NCBI RefSeq assembly: GCF_020509005.1
Contig: NC_063012.1
Coordinates: forward strand, 1,736,001 to 1,800,000
Direction: 5' to 3'
DNA from: Fulvia fulva
Taxonomy: Eukaryota > Ascomycota > Dothideomycetes > Mycosphaerellales > Mycosphaerellaceae
DNA length: 64,000 nt
This document shows, piece by piece, positions 1 through 12,536 of this stretch. The translations under genes were made by a program, and so were the position numbers. The stretch's first letter is position 1. The number at the start of each line of letters is the position of its first letter. Under the pieces are notes generated by a model. That model searched no databases. It saw nothing but the letters and a program-made list of their open reading frames with translations, and was not told where the DNA came from.

Positions 1-21
1 TAACGTCGTCTTCGTCGTTAG
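1..21. other. Flank of gypsy-1, including 5-bp target duplication
   Basis: This is 21 bp of sequence outside the first LTR element. Positions 17-21 read GTTAG and are repeated at 7074-7078, so they are the left half of a target-site duplication. Nothing else can be said about the host sequence here. Confidence 0.7.
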
Positions 22-218
22 TATTACGGGCGAGAGTACTATAATAGGGTCGGGTAAAGACATATATAGTTACGCGAGCTATCTAAGAGAGCGCGAGAAG
101 CGTAAGAAGATAAAGTCGCGTGAATCGAGCTAGCGGGTACTAGCGGCCGCTAGCGCGCGGGCGTACGGCCGACGATACTATATTACGAGGTAGTTAGTAA
201 AAAGGGCTGTCTCGTAAT
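22..218 (-). repeat. gypsy-1 LTR (3' LTR in element sense)
   Basis: This repeat matches 6876-7073 almost base for base. Read on the plus strand it starts TATTACGGG and ends CTCGTAATA. Undoing RIP at the ends gives TGTTACG and CGTAACA, the TG...CA ends expected of an LTR. Confidence 0.88.
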
Positions 219-299
219 AGTACCCCCCCTCCTCGAATAAGGAGCTCCTACGACGTTTCTACGTTTAATACTCGGAGCGTATAGAGGGCTATCGCTAGT

Positions 300-3200
300 A
301 CTAATACCGGTACTAGTTTCGAGAGCTTTATCAAGGAAGCTATAGTTATACTTATATATACGGTCCGAGGATTAGCGCTAGCCCGTATTAAGTTGCCGGC
401 TAATCGAGTCCGTCGAAAGTAGGCTTAAGTTTGTCTAGGTATCGCTAGTAGAACGCGATTACGAGTTCTTTATATCTAGGTAGTACGGCTAACTACTTAG
501 CCTAGCTTCGCGTACGATCCTTCTAAATAACTATATACTACATATCGTTATACCTAATCTTAGAATCTACTAGATCCTCTACTTCGTATTCCTCCGATAC
601 CTAGCCTTCGCGTTTAACGATTACGGGCGCTAGTAGTAGTCTACGTTATCTAGGCATCCCTTCGGTTACTACGCGGCGTAACTTACTCGTATAGAATACG
701 TTATAGATTTATATCATATCGCTAAGTTCGAGTTTATACGAGCGTCTACCTACGGCCCTAACGACTCGAAACGGCCTAAGGAACTTATAATCGAGTTTCT
801 TACTTAGGTATATAGTCCTAATATTACGGGTATCTAGTAGAACTATATTTTTAGGCTAGTAGGTAGGCGCTAGCGCTCGCCGAGTATCTACGGCTTCGGC
901 CGTTCGTACTTACGTAAAAGTATATACGTCGCGTAGCTCGTCTAGGCGGTCGTAGTATATAGACTCGAGTACCCGCCGTATTTATACTTAAGTGTCTTAT
1001 ATATTATTAACTAACGCGTTAGCGGCCTCGACGTTAGGTACTTCCCGAGCTATAACTTATAGTTTAGCTAGGCTACTAAACTCTATCCGCGGGTAGCGGC
1101 TAGAGTCGGCGAAGAATAGAGTTATTCCGGTACTTATAGACTCGTAATTATTAAGGGCGAACTCGGCGTCGGGTAGTAACTCGACCTAGTTATCTTATTA
1201 ATAGTTAGTATAGGCGCGGATATACTATTCGAGTACTTAGTTTATACGTTCTAGTTGCCTATCCGTTTCTAGATAGAAGGCTATAGAAAGATTCTAGTAG
1301 ATACTAAGCCTTACGTAGAGTCTACGGAAGAGCGCGCTAACGAATTACGTACCTCTATCGCTTACGACTACCTCCGGTAGGCCGTATACGGGGAATATAT
1401 ACTTATAGAACAAGGTAGCGGCGTGCTTAGCGTTTAAGTTATTAGTAGGGAGCAGCCGTACGCGTTTAGTTAGTCTATTAGTAACTATTATAATATGTTT
1501 ATAGATTAGTCTAGTATCGGAATCTTTACTAGCGGGTAGGTCGACAATAAAGTCTACGGCGATATACTTCTATTCGTAACCGGGCGTATAGTATAGGGAT
1601 AGGGTGTCTTGCTTTATTAGTCTTAATAGAGTTAAGCGCCTATCTATTAGGTAGTATCGTACGTATCTTACGACGTTACTTACTTTACTAGGCTAGAAGA
1701 GGTTTTGCCTCTATAGTAGATTAAAAGTCCTTACTATACCTTAGTAGCTAGCTACTCTACTATTATAGTATTTACGTACTATCCGGGTATAGAGGTTCTA
1801 AAAGGCTAGGATATATAAGGCTTTATCGACGTATAGTCGATCCGCGATAATTTCGTAATCTAATACGGCGATCTTCTATTATTATAGCTATACGTTAGCG
1901 ATCCCTTACTAGAGATTAGACTTTAGTTTAAGTATACGTATCGTTATAGACCGGCTATTATATACTTCTATATATAGTTCTTCTTTATATAACTCCGTTT
2001 ACTCCCGTTCCTTTAGTAGCGTAGGTTCGTCTAACGGCTCTATACTTCCTTCGACAGGTTGCTAGTTACTAGGCGTCTCTTCGACTAGGACTCTACTATC
2101 TAGTTCCGAGTCGACGTTACTACCTACCTCGGCGTCGTTTAGTTCGAGTAGCGGCTATATTACGTCTCGCTAGGCGAGGCGGGTTAATCGCCGGGGGGTA
2201 GCGACATTACTAGTATAGTAGTCTTCTTCTTTATCGTCCGAGTCGCAAATTAATAGTGCTTAATAGTTTATTAGTAGGTCGTCCTATACTTATATAGCGA
2301 ACTAAGTAACAATGTCTAGGTTATAGGGTTTTAGAATAGTCTATTGTTAATACTACGTTCTAGTATCGTCTACCCCCGCCGGTATATCCTAAGAGCGACG
2401 GGTAAGACTATCTAGTTTCGTTCCTTAGGCGCCCGGGCGATAGGTAATCTTAAAGTTAAACTAGGACAGGAACTTAGCCTAGCGTACCTAGCGCCGGCTA
2501 AGCTACTTAGTAGTTATAAAGTACTTAAGATTACGGTAATTAGTAAGTACCCGAACTAGCTTATCGTCTATAGCGCCGATAAGTTCCGGTTACTATTCCT
2601 CGAACGCCTTAACGATAGCTAGGAGCTCTTTATCGTAAATGTCGTAGTTATATTCTTACGGACTAAGCTTCTTCGAGTAGAACGCTACGGGTCTAAGGAC
2701 GCCGTTAATTATCTATAATAGTACCCCTATATTAACCTAGTCGCTAGAGTCTATTTCTACTTAAATCTGCTCGCCTAGTTAATAATAGGCTAGTATACTT
2801 ACTTAGCTAAAGCGCTACTTAAGTTCCTTAAAGGCTATACCGTACTATTAGGTCTATACGAAGGGTAGCTTCTTGACTTCCTTGCCGTCGACTTTGCTCT
2901 TTTTACCTATCTTTGTAAGGTCTATAAGGCACGCGGTTACTTTAGAGAAGGCGTAAATAAACTTCCTATAGAATCTAGTGAAGCTAAGGAACGTAAGAAC
3001 GTCCTTAACGTTACGAGGCACCTCCTAGTTTATAATAGCTTTAATCTTTATAGGGTCTATCTTAACGCCCTCCGTTATAATAATAAGGCCTAGGTATTTG
3101 ATCCGTTTAACGTAGAATTCATACTTATCGATATCTACTAGTAGCCCTATATCCCGTAGTCTATATAGGACCTTTCGTACGTAAGCTCTATAATTATTTA

Positions 3201-4382
3201 AGGGGCCGTCCGTATAAATTAGGACGTTATCGAGGTATACTATAGCGAAGGCGTCTAGGAATTCTCGGAGGATGTCGTTGATCTTACGCTACTAACTACT
3301 AGGGCTATTATAGAGGCCGAACGGAAGGACCTTAAACTAGTATAATCTATACCTAGTAATAAAGGCGGTTATCTATTCGTCCCCCTTACGGATACGTATA
3401 TTATTAAATACGGCGACAATATTAAGCTTAGTAAGCCACTTGGCCTTAGAAACTCGCTTAAGTATCTCCCTTAATAGAGGTATTAGGTATCGGTCCTTAA
3501 TTATAATAGTATTTAGGGCGCGGTAGTCGACGTAGACACGGAGTCCGCCTCCTAGCTTTTTAATAATTCTACTAGCTAATCCGGGTTTATACTAAAGGCC
3601 TTCTTATAGGGTCGCTACGCTTCTAATCCTAGTTTCAAGTTGATCGTATAGTCGGACGGGCTGTACTTAGGTAGCTTAAACTCGCTCTTATACCTAAAGG
3701 CGTCGGCTAGGTCGTAATATTCGGGCGGTAGCTTAGCCTTCGGGTCCTATACCTTATTCCTATTTATAAAGATTTTTAAATTATCTAGCGATATAGCGAA
3801 GGTAGAGGTATACTCCTCGTCGTCGAAATCCTCCGGCTATAGTACGAAGAGCTTATTAGCGTCTAGCTAGTCTTATCGCTTCTAGGCTTACTTCGCTATA
3901 CGATAATAGGCGTCCGCGCTAATAAAATAGATATCGGGTTCTAGCTCGGGTAGTACTAGTTTCGGCGCCTTAGGCTTACTACCTTCTATTATTATCGTAT
4001 AAGGTATACCGTTCTAGTAATAATATTAGTAGTAGGTAGGCTTATCGAAGCTAAGTGTCTTATATTTAAAGCTGTACGAAGGGTCGTATTCTTCGAGCTA
4101 GGAGATACCTAGTACTAGGTCGTACTTATCGAGGTTAGTAACGTAGTATAGCTCTTAACTAGTATAGCTACCGATAGTAACGTCTATTAGTACTACTTCG
4201 AGTAGTCGTATAGCCGCTCCGTTAGCTATACGTAGGCGTCTTGGCCTTTCTAGCTTAAAGGTAGAGACTTTATTTACGCGAACAAATCTTAGGTCAATAA
4301 ACTTAGAGGAGGCGCTAGTATTAGAGAGGATGAGTACGTTTGCTCTTCTACCTAATATACTAGTTATAGTACTAGCGTACAC
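300..4382 (-). pseudogene. gypsy-1 pol remnant
   Basis: Minus-strand frames, ignoring RIP stops, show the pol domains. The protease lies at about 4155-4382, where the active-site D-S/T-G is degraded to N-T-S (LSNTSASSKFID). Reverse transcriptase spans about 3200-3560: GGGLRVYVDYRALN at 3510-3550 and the catalytic box VYLDNVL at 3220-3240. RNase H reads EIDSSD near 2705-2760. Integrase shows DFIVDLP near 1530-1590 and RQLERINQ near 1211-1260. Near 420-560 a W-P-Y-Y-L-D stretch followed by FY-RYLDKLKP resembles the end of a chromodomain and the segment after it. Limits are approximate because no long frame survives. Confidence 0.8.
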
Positions 4383-4399
4383 TATATACTTTCTATACG

Positions 4400-6470
4400 T
4401 TAGTTATATATATATAGGCGTATAGGTGTTACCCTTAGCTATTACTATATATAGGTATTCTTCCTCTCGGGTATATATCTCGTAGTCTTGTTCTTTGTGT
4501 TTATAATTCGTAGATTCGTATATTGCTCCTTTAGCGCGACGGTACTAAGGAGCTAGGCATTTCCCTAAACGGGTAGTACTTCGATCTAGAGGGCTAGCGC
4601 GTCGGTTATAGCGTTAAGAGCGATAGGTATTTCATAGTCGACGTCGCCGGTACGCTACTTACCGCGGGAGTTATAAAGAATATATACGGGGTCGAGGCCG
4701 GTATATCTAGGTTCACGATAGCGGAAGTAGCGGCCTTACTAGTATAGCCGGTCGCGGAGTTCGTCGGTAAGCTTAGGTAGTATAGTATAACGCTAGGGGA
4801 TAAGGCGTACGGCCGGGCTAGCGTTCTAGGTACGCGTAGAGACCGTAAGCGTGTTGTTTATAGTAGGCGGCGCGGCTCGTAGTACTATACTAGCGCTCTA
4901 TTATCTAAAGCCCTATTAGCCTTGTCCTTAACTACTACGACGCCCGTTACTACCTTACTAGGTGTCCTTATCCTTATCCCTCTTACTATATATACTCTTT
5001 ACGGTATTATATACCTCTTCTTTATCTTTAGTAATACGAATAAACTGGCTAACGGGGTCTATAAGCTAGTAGTTCTCTATCTTCTTTATCTAGAACTCGT
5101 TTAGGCTAATCTATAGCTCGTACGACACTATAGGCTTACCGGCCTTAGTGCTAAGGCGGTAGTATTCGACGATATATTTACTAAACTCCTAGCCGTACTT
5201 CTGCTTTAGCTAGTATAGGTCGCGTCTAGCCTTAAGCTTAATATCTCGAGGATTCTTACCGAAGTTGTCGTCTAACTCGTCCTATATATCCTCGAGGCTT
5301 GCCTATTCGTCGTTCTTAATAGCCGTACGGATAATATCCCTAGGGGTACCGAGAGTATAACGCTTAACGTAGTTAAAGATATTAAGACAAGGTGTTTATA
5401 TAGTATATCGTACCGCGATAGAGTCCTTATAGCTCTCTTTCTAGTCGATATAGAAGAGCTCGCCTAAGTTGTCGAACTCTTTAGGATAGAGGAAACGTTA
5501 GTCGGTTTAGGCGGCGAATATCGTAGTATTATTAGTACGGGCTACTAAGGGTACGAGAGAACCGGCGCGGGTAGTACGGTTATAGGTACGGGCCCGATAG
5601 CCGCTACCTACTAGAGTCTAAGAACGACGGGTACCGGCTTATAGGAATCCTTCTAGACTAGTAGTCTACTATTCTTACTACTACGGCTATTACTAGGGTC
5701 GTAACTACTTAGGGAAAGTGAGCGGGCGGTCTCGCTCGCTTAGTAAGGCGGTAAGCCGGGCTTATATCTTAAGTTACGAGATCTTAGTGTCCTACTATAT
5801 AATCTTAGCCTTAAGTTAGTCGAATTCGTCCTCTACTTACTCGAGATAGCTATTAGTAGTCTTAATACGGCCTACTAGCTTATCGGTAATCTTCTTATAG
5901 TACTCCTTAGTTACGGCGTCGTCTAAGGCTATTTATAGTATCTAGATACGGGCCTTAGTATCTTCCTAGGATGTCTAATATATTATAGTATCGGCTTATA
6001 TCTTATCTCGCTCGGTTACTACATCCTATCGGTCTTTAAAGACGACATTATATTCTTCTTAGAGCTTCGCGAGTTTAGTATCGACTTGATCGCGTTCCTC
6101 GTAATAGCGTCGTACCTAGGCTCGGGAGTAGTCGAGTATAACCTTCTAGTAGGCGTACCTATCTATAGTACTCTTAACCTTAAGATATATAGTATTAGGC
6201 CGTAAGGTGACTACCCTCTTAAATACTTCGGTATCGGCGATCTTATAGTTTATTAGATTATACTCGAAGTCTATATCGTCGAAGTCGATCTAGTCTATAC
6301 GAGGAGGCGATATACTATTAATAAACTATATAAAGTCGATACCTTTACTATCGTCCTCGTAAGGCGAGAGACGAGTGTCTTCGATATCTAGTCGTACTAG
6401 CTTCTTAACCTCTACCCTACTACTCTTATATCGTATTAAAGACTAAGGCGTATTATTAGTTATAGGAATT
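4400..6470 (-). pseudogene. gypsy-1 gag region (decayed)
   Basis: This region lies between the protease remnant and the 5' LTR, where gag must be in this element order. I could not read a convincing zinc knuckle or capsid motif through the RIP damage, so the call rests on position only. Short frames such as 4922-5104 on the plus strand are antisense leftovers. Confidence 0.5.
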
Positions 6471-6875
6471 TATAAATCGGGTATATAAAGATAAGAGAGA
6501 GTAGACCTACCTATACCAAACGGCGGTATATCCCTATCTATTCTGTTTCCTTACTTATACTATATCCTACTTACGCGGTCCGGATATATACTATCGCTAA
6601 GGATTAAGTTGAGCTAGTTCTAAAGTTCTAGGTTCTAAGGGTCTCCGGTTAGTAACTCGGCTAAGATAGAGGGCGTACGATATAGGTACTACTATCGCTA
6701 AGTAACGGCGGTAGGTCGTATACTTAAAGGTCGTAGGGGAGGGCGTCGAGAGGCCTCGTCGGCGTTCTCTATTATCGCGAATTAATCGTACGGTCTAGTA
6801 CTATCGTACTGTCTTAGGCGGTCTCGGTATCGTACGTAGAGGTTAGCTCTCTAGTCGTAGGTAGGCGTAACTAAC

Positions 6876-7073
6876 TATTACGGGCGAGAGTACTATAATA
6901 GGGTTAGGTAAAGATATATATAGTTACGTAAGCTATCTAAGAGAGCGCGAGAAGCGCGAGAAGATAAAGTCGCGCGAATCGAGCTAGCGGGCACTAGCGG
7001 CCGCTAGCGCGCGGGCGTACGGCCGACGATACTATATTACGAGGTAGTTAGTAAAAAGGGCTATCTCGTAATA
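6876..7073 (-). repeat. gypsy-1 LTR (5' LTR in element sense)
   Basis: This is the second LTR of gypsy-1, matching 22-218. It is directly followed by GTTAG (7074-7078), the right copy of the target duplication. Scattered C/T and G/A differences from the partner LTR are the kind RIP makes. Confidence 0.88.
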
Positions 7074-7133
7074 GTTAGTCGTTAAGTCGTCTATCGCTAC
7101 GCTCTTACGCTTTACTATACTATTATTATCCTT
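7074..7133. other. Short unassigned spacer
   Basis: This stretch of about 60 bp lies between the gypsy-1 target duplication and the start of recognisable LINE A sequence. It has RIP-like composition and no feature I can name. It may be the host side of the duplication breakpoint. Confidence 0.4.
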
Positions 7134-8563
7134 AAATATCCTAGTATAGTCGCCCTCGACTAAGGAGAACTATAGGCTACTAGAAGAGAAGTATAAGATC
7201 TACGAGGACTAGGCTAGGAGGTATAGGGCTCGGTTTGCCCTAGAAAAGTATAATCTAATACACTTTACGCGCCGGCTACGGTTCTATAATATATAAGCTT
7301 CTATCTAGATATAGGAGTATACGACTAACCTAGTAAATTAGCTTAGGATCCTCGGACTATAGGTAGACCCGGCGCTACGGTAGAGGAAGTACGTATAGGC
7401 AAAATTACGGAAAGCTAAACAGAATATAGTATTATACTAGAGGCTTACTACGTCTATATAGGGGGCGGACTTTCGGTAGTTACGACTTCTATATACGGCT
7501 ATTATATAGCTAGTCCTTACCTATAGTAGCTAAGTATAGTCCTTAGGCGAGAGGGCCTACCTATTAAAGGGACTCGTCGCGCCGTTAGTAAAGATCTAAA
7601 ACTAATGCCTAAGGAAGGTCACCGGGGTATATAAGCCGATACTAATAAAGATACTTAAGTACGAGACCGCTATACCGCCGATCGACCTATATATCTAGGG
7701 ACTACGGACCTCCTACTTAGGTAAGTCGGTATAGTACCTAGTATAGAAGGTTATCGCTAGTATAGTCGTAAGGGCCCGCGGATTAGTACTAGCGTATAAG
7801 GGTATTCGACCCGGAAACGAGCCGAACTACCGGGTAAGGGACGAATAGCGAGTAATATAATAGGAGTATAAGAAATCGTTTATAGAGTAACTATAGAAAG
7901 AGAGGTAGAACAACTAGGTTATAGGCATAGTAGACGCCCTTAGCTAGTAGGATAACCTAAGGAATAGTTAGCTACGAAATCCGCGGTCAAGTACCCCCCG
8001 AAGCTTATCTACTACCGCCTTACGAGGGTATAGAGTAGTATAGTAACCTAACTATAAAGCGAACACATCGGCCTCTAGAGATACCTATTATAGAGGAAGG
8101 TTCTAGAATATACGAATACTAGCTACCCCTACGGCTATTACTCCTAGAATATACGGTACGTACTCCTCGTCTATCCGAGGTAGTCGCTAGGAAGGGGGGA
8201 GTAGATAGTAAAGGCGAGGAACCGGACGATTAGGGCACTTCTTAATAACGTTAAGGACCTACGGCGTATTACGAACTAGATACTAGAGAAGGGCTAGCTA
8301 GAACAGTACCGCCTAGTAGGAGTAGTATAGGAAGAGAGGACACGGCGTAGCGCGACGAGACCGGCTAGGAGCGGGGGCTAACGGGGTAGTAATATAGACT
8401 ACGTACGTTTAGAGGGAAAGCTAATCTAGATAAGGAGAGGCCGGGGGCGGGAAGGGTTTTTACCTATTCGGGTTTTCCTTTATATATAATAATAGATATA
8501 TATCTATATAGACCGAATAGGGTCCTAGAATAGGAGAATAACAAATCTATCTATCTATCTATC
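7134..8563 (+). mobile_element. LINE A 3' fragment, RIPed (inverted duplicate copy)
   Basis: This is a plus-strand relic of the LINE A ORF2 3' half, from the reverse transcriptase active-site region to the 3' UTR and the (TATC)n tail at 8546-8563. It closely matches the reverse complement of the RIPed LINE A at 46832-47509 plus 53807-54570. The match includes private variants, such as GAGAGGCCGGG in the 3' UTR where other copies have GAGTAGTCGGG. The gypsy insertion of that copy is absent here: AGTAAC at 7886-7891 is uninterrupted. The 5' limit is probably a duplication breakpoint rather than a normal LINE 5' truncation. Confidence 0.85.
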
Positions 8564-9519
8564 TATTATTCGTTATCCGTAAGGTCTATTTCCGTACTAA
8601 CCTACTATATCTCCTAAGCCTATATCCCGCTGTCCGGCTAGCCCTAGGGCCGCTAGGGCGCTCTAAAGATTTATATTTAGCCTAGTTCGTTAGCGGCCCG
8701 GTCAAGGTGTCGAGGCCTACCGGGAGGTAGATACGTTTACGGTTAGATTTCCTTATTCGTCTCTTCTACCCTCTTCCTTTTACTCGGCTCTAAGCCCTTA
8801 TATCCGGTAGGTCCCTCCTACTATCGTTAGGGGTACCTAGCTAGTATAGAGATCCTTACTTATCTCGCTCGTTCTTATACTACTATTCTAGCTAGGTATT
8901 AGTTTGAATACGCTAGGTGCCTTCTACCGTAGTATATATACCTACTCTCCTTTTTTAGGCATTCCCTTCCCTAGTATAGGCCTACGTAGTAGGGATACCT
9001 TAGGGTCTTCTCCCCGTATTTTAGGGCGATATGACCGTACTGTTAGTATTAGAAGCATTATAGTACCCTATAGCTACTCTAATAGATCTCCGTGTCTATT
9101 CTCTCGTAGTTCTAGAATAGCCTCTTATCTAGTATCTAGTTAGTTTGTTCCGCTGTCTCTACCTAGATAATAAGCGATAAATACGTCTTCTCTCGGTCTA
9201 CTATCTTATATAGCTATATCGCTATTATTAGTCGTACTCCTAGGGAGGTGTTCTAGTTCTATACTTAGAGGTAGGGAAGGTCTTCGACCTTAAATGTCCT
9301 AGGGACCCCGTAGGCGATAACGGTATACTATTAGTAGGAGACTCGTACCGACTTCGCGACTTTAGTAGTCTACTCCTTATAGGTCTCTAGCTTTCGTCTA
9401 TTAGACTCTTATACGGTAAAGAGTCTCACTACGCCTATTACCTCTACCCTCGCTCTAACTACCTCCTTTTAGCCAATTCTATCGACAATCTCTTTACTTA
9501 TTAGAGCTACGATTTCTTG
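8564..9519 (-). mobile_element. LINE B ORF1 fragment, RIPed (inverted duplicate copy)
   Basis: This is the minus-strand relic of LINE B ORF1, from its stop region back to about codon 133. It matches the B-old pieces at 46182-46831 and 40735-41053 (reverse complement) essentially perfectly, including changes RIP cannot explain. It runs straight through the point where the intact LINE B is inserted in B-old: TACTATCTTATATAG near 9208-9225 is unbroken. A 79-codon frame at 8904-9143 is an antisense shadow. Confidence 0.85.
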
Positions 9520-12500
9520 AATATCCTCCTTACTATCGATTACTATATCCGTCGGGCGGCTAAGCTAGTACGGCTATATAGAGGCTTAGGGTATATAGCG
9601 ACATCCTTGTTCTAACGCTTATTATAGAGACTTCTATCCCTTGTTATCTTTATAGAAGTAGGTATACGCGGTTCTATAGTAGCCCTAGCGTATTGAGTAT
9701 CCGAGCCTATATCTATAGCGTTCGTTTCTATAGAGCTTTATAGGTTAACTATAGGCGTGTCGAACTCTATCGCACTCGTATTAAGTCTTATCGAGCGGCG
9801 TAACGTCCTTACTTATAGCTTAGACGCCGTTACGGGCGTATTAGTTTACGGTATAACTACTAGTATAGACGTACTCGCGTTCTCCGTAGGTAACTACCTA
9901 GACTTAGTATAAGATCGTAGTATACTAGTAACTCGGTCCTTATTAGGTACCTAGTCGTACGGCGGTATAAAGTCGGCGGGTATAGACTTCGTCGGAAAGT
10001 TATAGTAGAAGTCTATAATAGAGGCGGCTGCTCCTACTAATACTTCTAGTGTCTCCTAGCTCGGCTCGCGGTATCCTTTCTACTTTACTAGGTACTTATA
10101 CTCGTCTTGCTTCGGTAGTAAGTATTTTAGTAGTCTTCCCTTTAGCCTAAAATATTTCCTATCGAGTATGTCCTCTACGAAGTACTCTTCGGATATTTCG
10201 CCGTCGTCGTCGCGGGTGATCTCGATTAGAAGCGGCGGTACTAGGATCTGTCTAGGTTCGGGGTTATTAGTAGCTAGTTATAGGAGCGAGGCGTAGAAAG
10301 TGTTATAGAGATTGCCTAACTAATCGGGTATTATAACGCGGTAAGCATTTTGATACGGGAGTACTACGGTAATCTCGTACGGCCCTAGGTTCTTAATGTC
10401 GAGCTTCTTAGACGGGCGTGTTATTAACTAGTTAGTAGTGTTGATATAAACTTCGTCGCCGATGTTATAATTCGGAGGTAGCTAGCGATATACGTTTATA
10501 AAATCTACTTATAATACTTAGGCTAACACAATTTCTTGCCTTAGATATACGTACATCTAGTTTATACGCTTAGTAAACGTATTCGTAGATTCTGTATCGA
10601 GTCGTTACTTATAGGGCATAAGCTTTATAGGGGTGGTTAGACTAGTATCCGTAAATTCTAGGTTACGACCAGTATTAGCGTAGAAGGGTAATACTCTAGT
10701 AGTAGCTAATATTTAATTATTAGTAACAAACTCGGCAAGTAGTAACTAATTAACCTAATCATCTTAGGCGTAGTTAATGTAGGCCCTAAGGTAACGTTCT
10801 ATAACCTTATTTATGTTTTTAGACTATCTATCGGATTCTAGGTAAAAGGCCGTCGACAGTCGTTATTAAATACCGAGTAGGGAGCAAACTCGTCTCTAGA
10901 ACGTAGACGTCTACTAGGAGCCCCGATCCGAGACGATGCTCTTAGGAATGCTATAACGCACGAAGATGTAGCGGATAAAGATATATACGATATATAGGGC
11001 GTCTATCTATAGTACTAGGATTAGGTGTCTCTCCTTAGTAAGCCTGTCCGTAACTATAAGGACGTTCTTATACGTTTGTCTATCGGTTAAGCTCTTACTT
11101 ACGGGCAAATCTATAACGAAGTCAAAAGCGATATCCTCCTATACTCCGAAGGGTACCGGTAATAGTATAAGGAGGCCCTAATACTACTAATTTGACGAAA
11201 CCATTGTTCTATATATAATATAATTACGGACGAATCTCTTAATCGTTTATACTATACGTAGCTAGTAGTAGTATCTACTAATCAACTCGAATGTCTTTTT
11301 ACGGCCGGGATGCCTAGCCGCGGGTATGTCGTAGAAACGTTTCGTAATTAGAGTACGAAGTTCTACTACGCTAGTAACTTCTAGGATAAATAAGCTATAT
11401 CCTCTATAGGCGTTCTTTATATAGATTATGCTATCTTCCACTTTAGACGTACGATCGTCGATCTTATATTTACGTAATAGGGGTACTTACTAGTTCTAGG
11501 ATAGCTATTATATAGTAGCCTAAACGGTCTCTTCGTTATATAGAGCCTTGACTTATATAAGTAAATCCTACTATACTACCTACTACGCTACCTCCCCCTC
11601 CCGTAGCTCGCTTGAATTGAGCTTAATATCGAGGCGAGCGGGCGGTAGGATGACCTAGCTCTAATACTATAGACGTAAATCGCTTAGATCCGACGGTAGA
11701 TCTTACGATCGTCTAGTAAGGCTATTAGGCTTTATGCCCTATATACCTAGACGATAGGTGATTTTGAATACGAACTGTGCTAGGAACTATACCTAGCGTG
11801 CCTACCGTCTATTAAGTTGTTTCGTGCTTATAAAGTATTCTAGGTTCTTATAATTGGAGTAGATAATAACGGGATTGTTATCTATATCCTTCGTATTCTC
11901 GAAATCGGTGTCTATATTATCGTCTAAGTTAATAGTAAGCTTAGGTCTCTATTCTTCGAAGGCGAGGACGATAGCTAATAGTTCCTTATCATAAATCTCG
12001 TAGTTATACTCCTATAGTAACATCTTCTTAGACATATATACTACCGGTCTCTAGACGTCTCCGTATTTCTATAAAATTACTACGGTAGTAACGAAATCTA
12101 AGGCATCTGTTTCGACTATAGTTCTAACTCTAGTACGAAGTGTACGAGTACCGTGTCCGTTAAGAATACATCTTTTAATCCTTAGAAGGCTACTTCGTAT
12201 TCTATTGTCTAAACGAATAGTATCGGCTTACTATTCTTACTAGTCTTTATTAAATTCGTAAGGGGTATATAGATTTTAGAGAAGTTCTATATAAACCTTC
12301 GATAGAAGTTTCCGAACCTAAGGAATGCTTATACATCCTTTAGGCATATTAGAGTGAGCTAGTTCTTAACTACGTCGACCTTTTCCGGGTCTATACGGAT
12401 ACCGTCGACTCCTATAATAACACTAAGGTACTTTGTCTCTATTTAGTAGAACTCGTATTTGTCGATATCTAATTATAGGCCGGCTTTACGTATACGCTAT

Positions 12501-12536
12501 AGTACTTTATATACGTATTATATATATTCCTCGAAT
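9520..12536 (-). mobile_element. gypsy-2, 3' half: RIPed Ty3/gypsy chromovirus
   Basis: This is the minus-strand downstream half of a RIP-dead chromovirus. Reading RIP stops as W, residues YLVKWKGYREPSWETLEV at 10042-10104 form a clear chromodomain. Integrase shows SDRG at 10921-10933 followed by a TSTFW-like stretch, and SDRQSKNINKVIERYL near 10790-10845, where the catalytic E appears as K. RNase H shows SNYKNLEYF at 11821-11858. No LTR was found on the left: the element stops at the LINE B fragment at 9519. On the right a LINE A copy interrupts the reverse transcriptase, with 14-bp duplications at 12523-12536 and 17526-17539. Confidence 0.85.

Larger units (their letters stand above)
22..7073 (-). 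mobile_element. gypsy-1: RIP-inactivated Ty3/gypsy LTR retrotransposon
   Basis: This is a complete but dead LTR retrotransposon on the minus strand. It is bounded by two near-identical LTRs of about 197 bp and a perfect 5-bp target duplication (GTTAG at 17-21 and 7074-7078). Decayed domains can be read on the minus strand in the order protease, reverse transcriptase, RNase H, integrase and a probable chromodomain, which is Ty3/gypsy order. CpA and TpG are nearly absent, TpA is abundant and CpG is kept, so stop codons occur in every frame. The LTRs differ from each other by only a few C/T or G/A changes. No intact copy of this family is in the window. Confidence 0.9.

Noticed and set aside
4922..5104. 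60-codon plus-strand frame with hydrophobic residues
   Set aside because: It lies antisense in the RIPed gag region of gypsy-1; hydrophobicity follows from TA-rich RIP codons.
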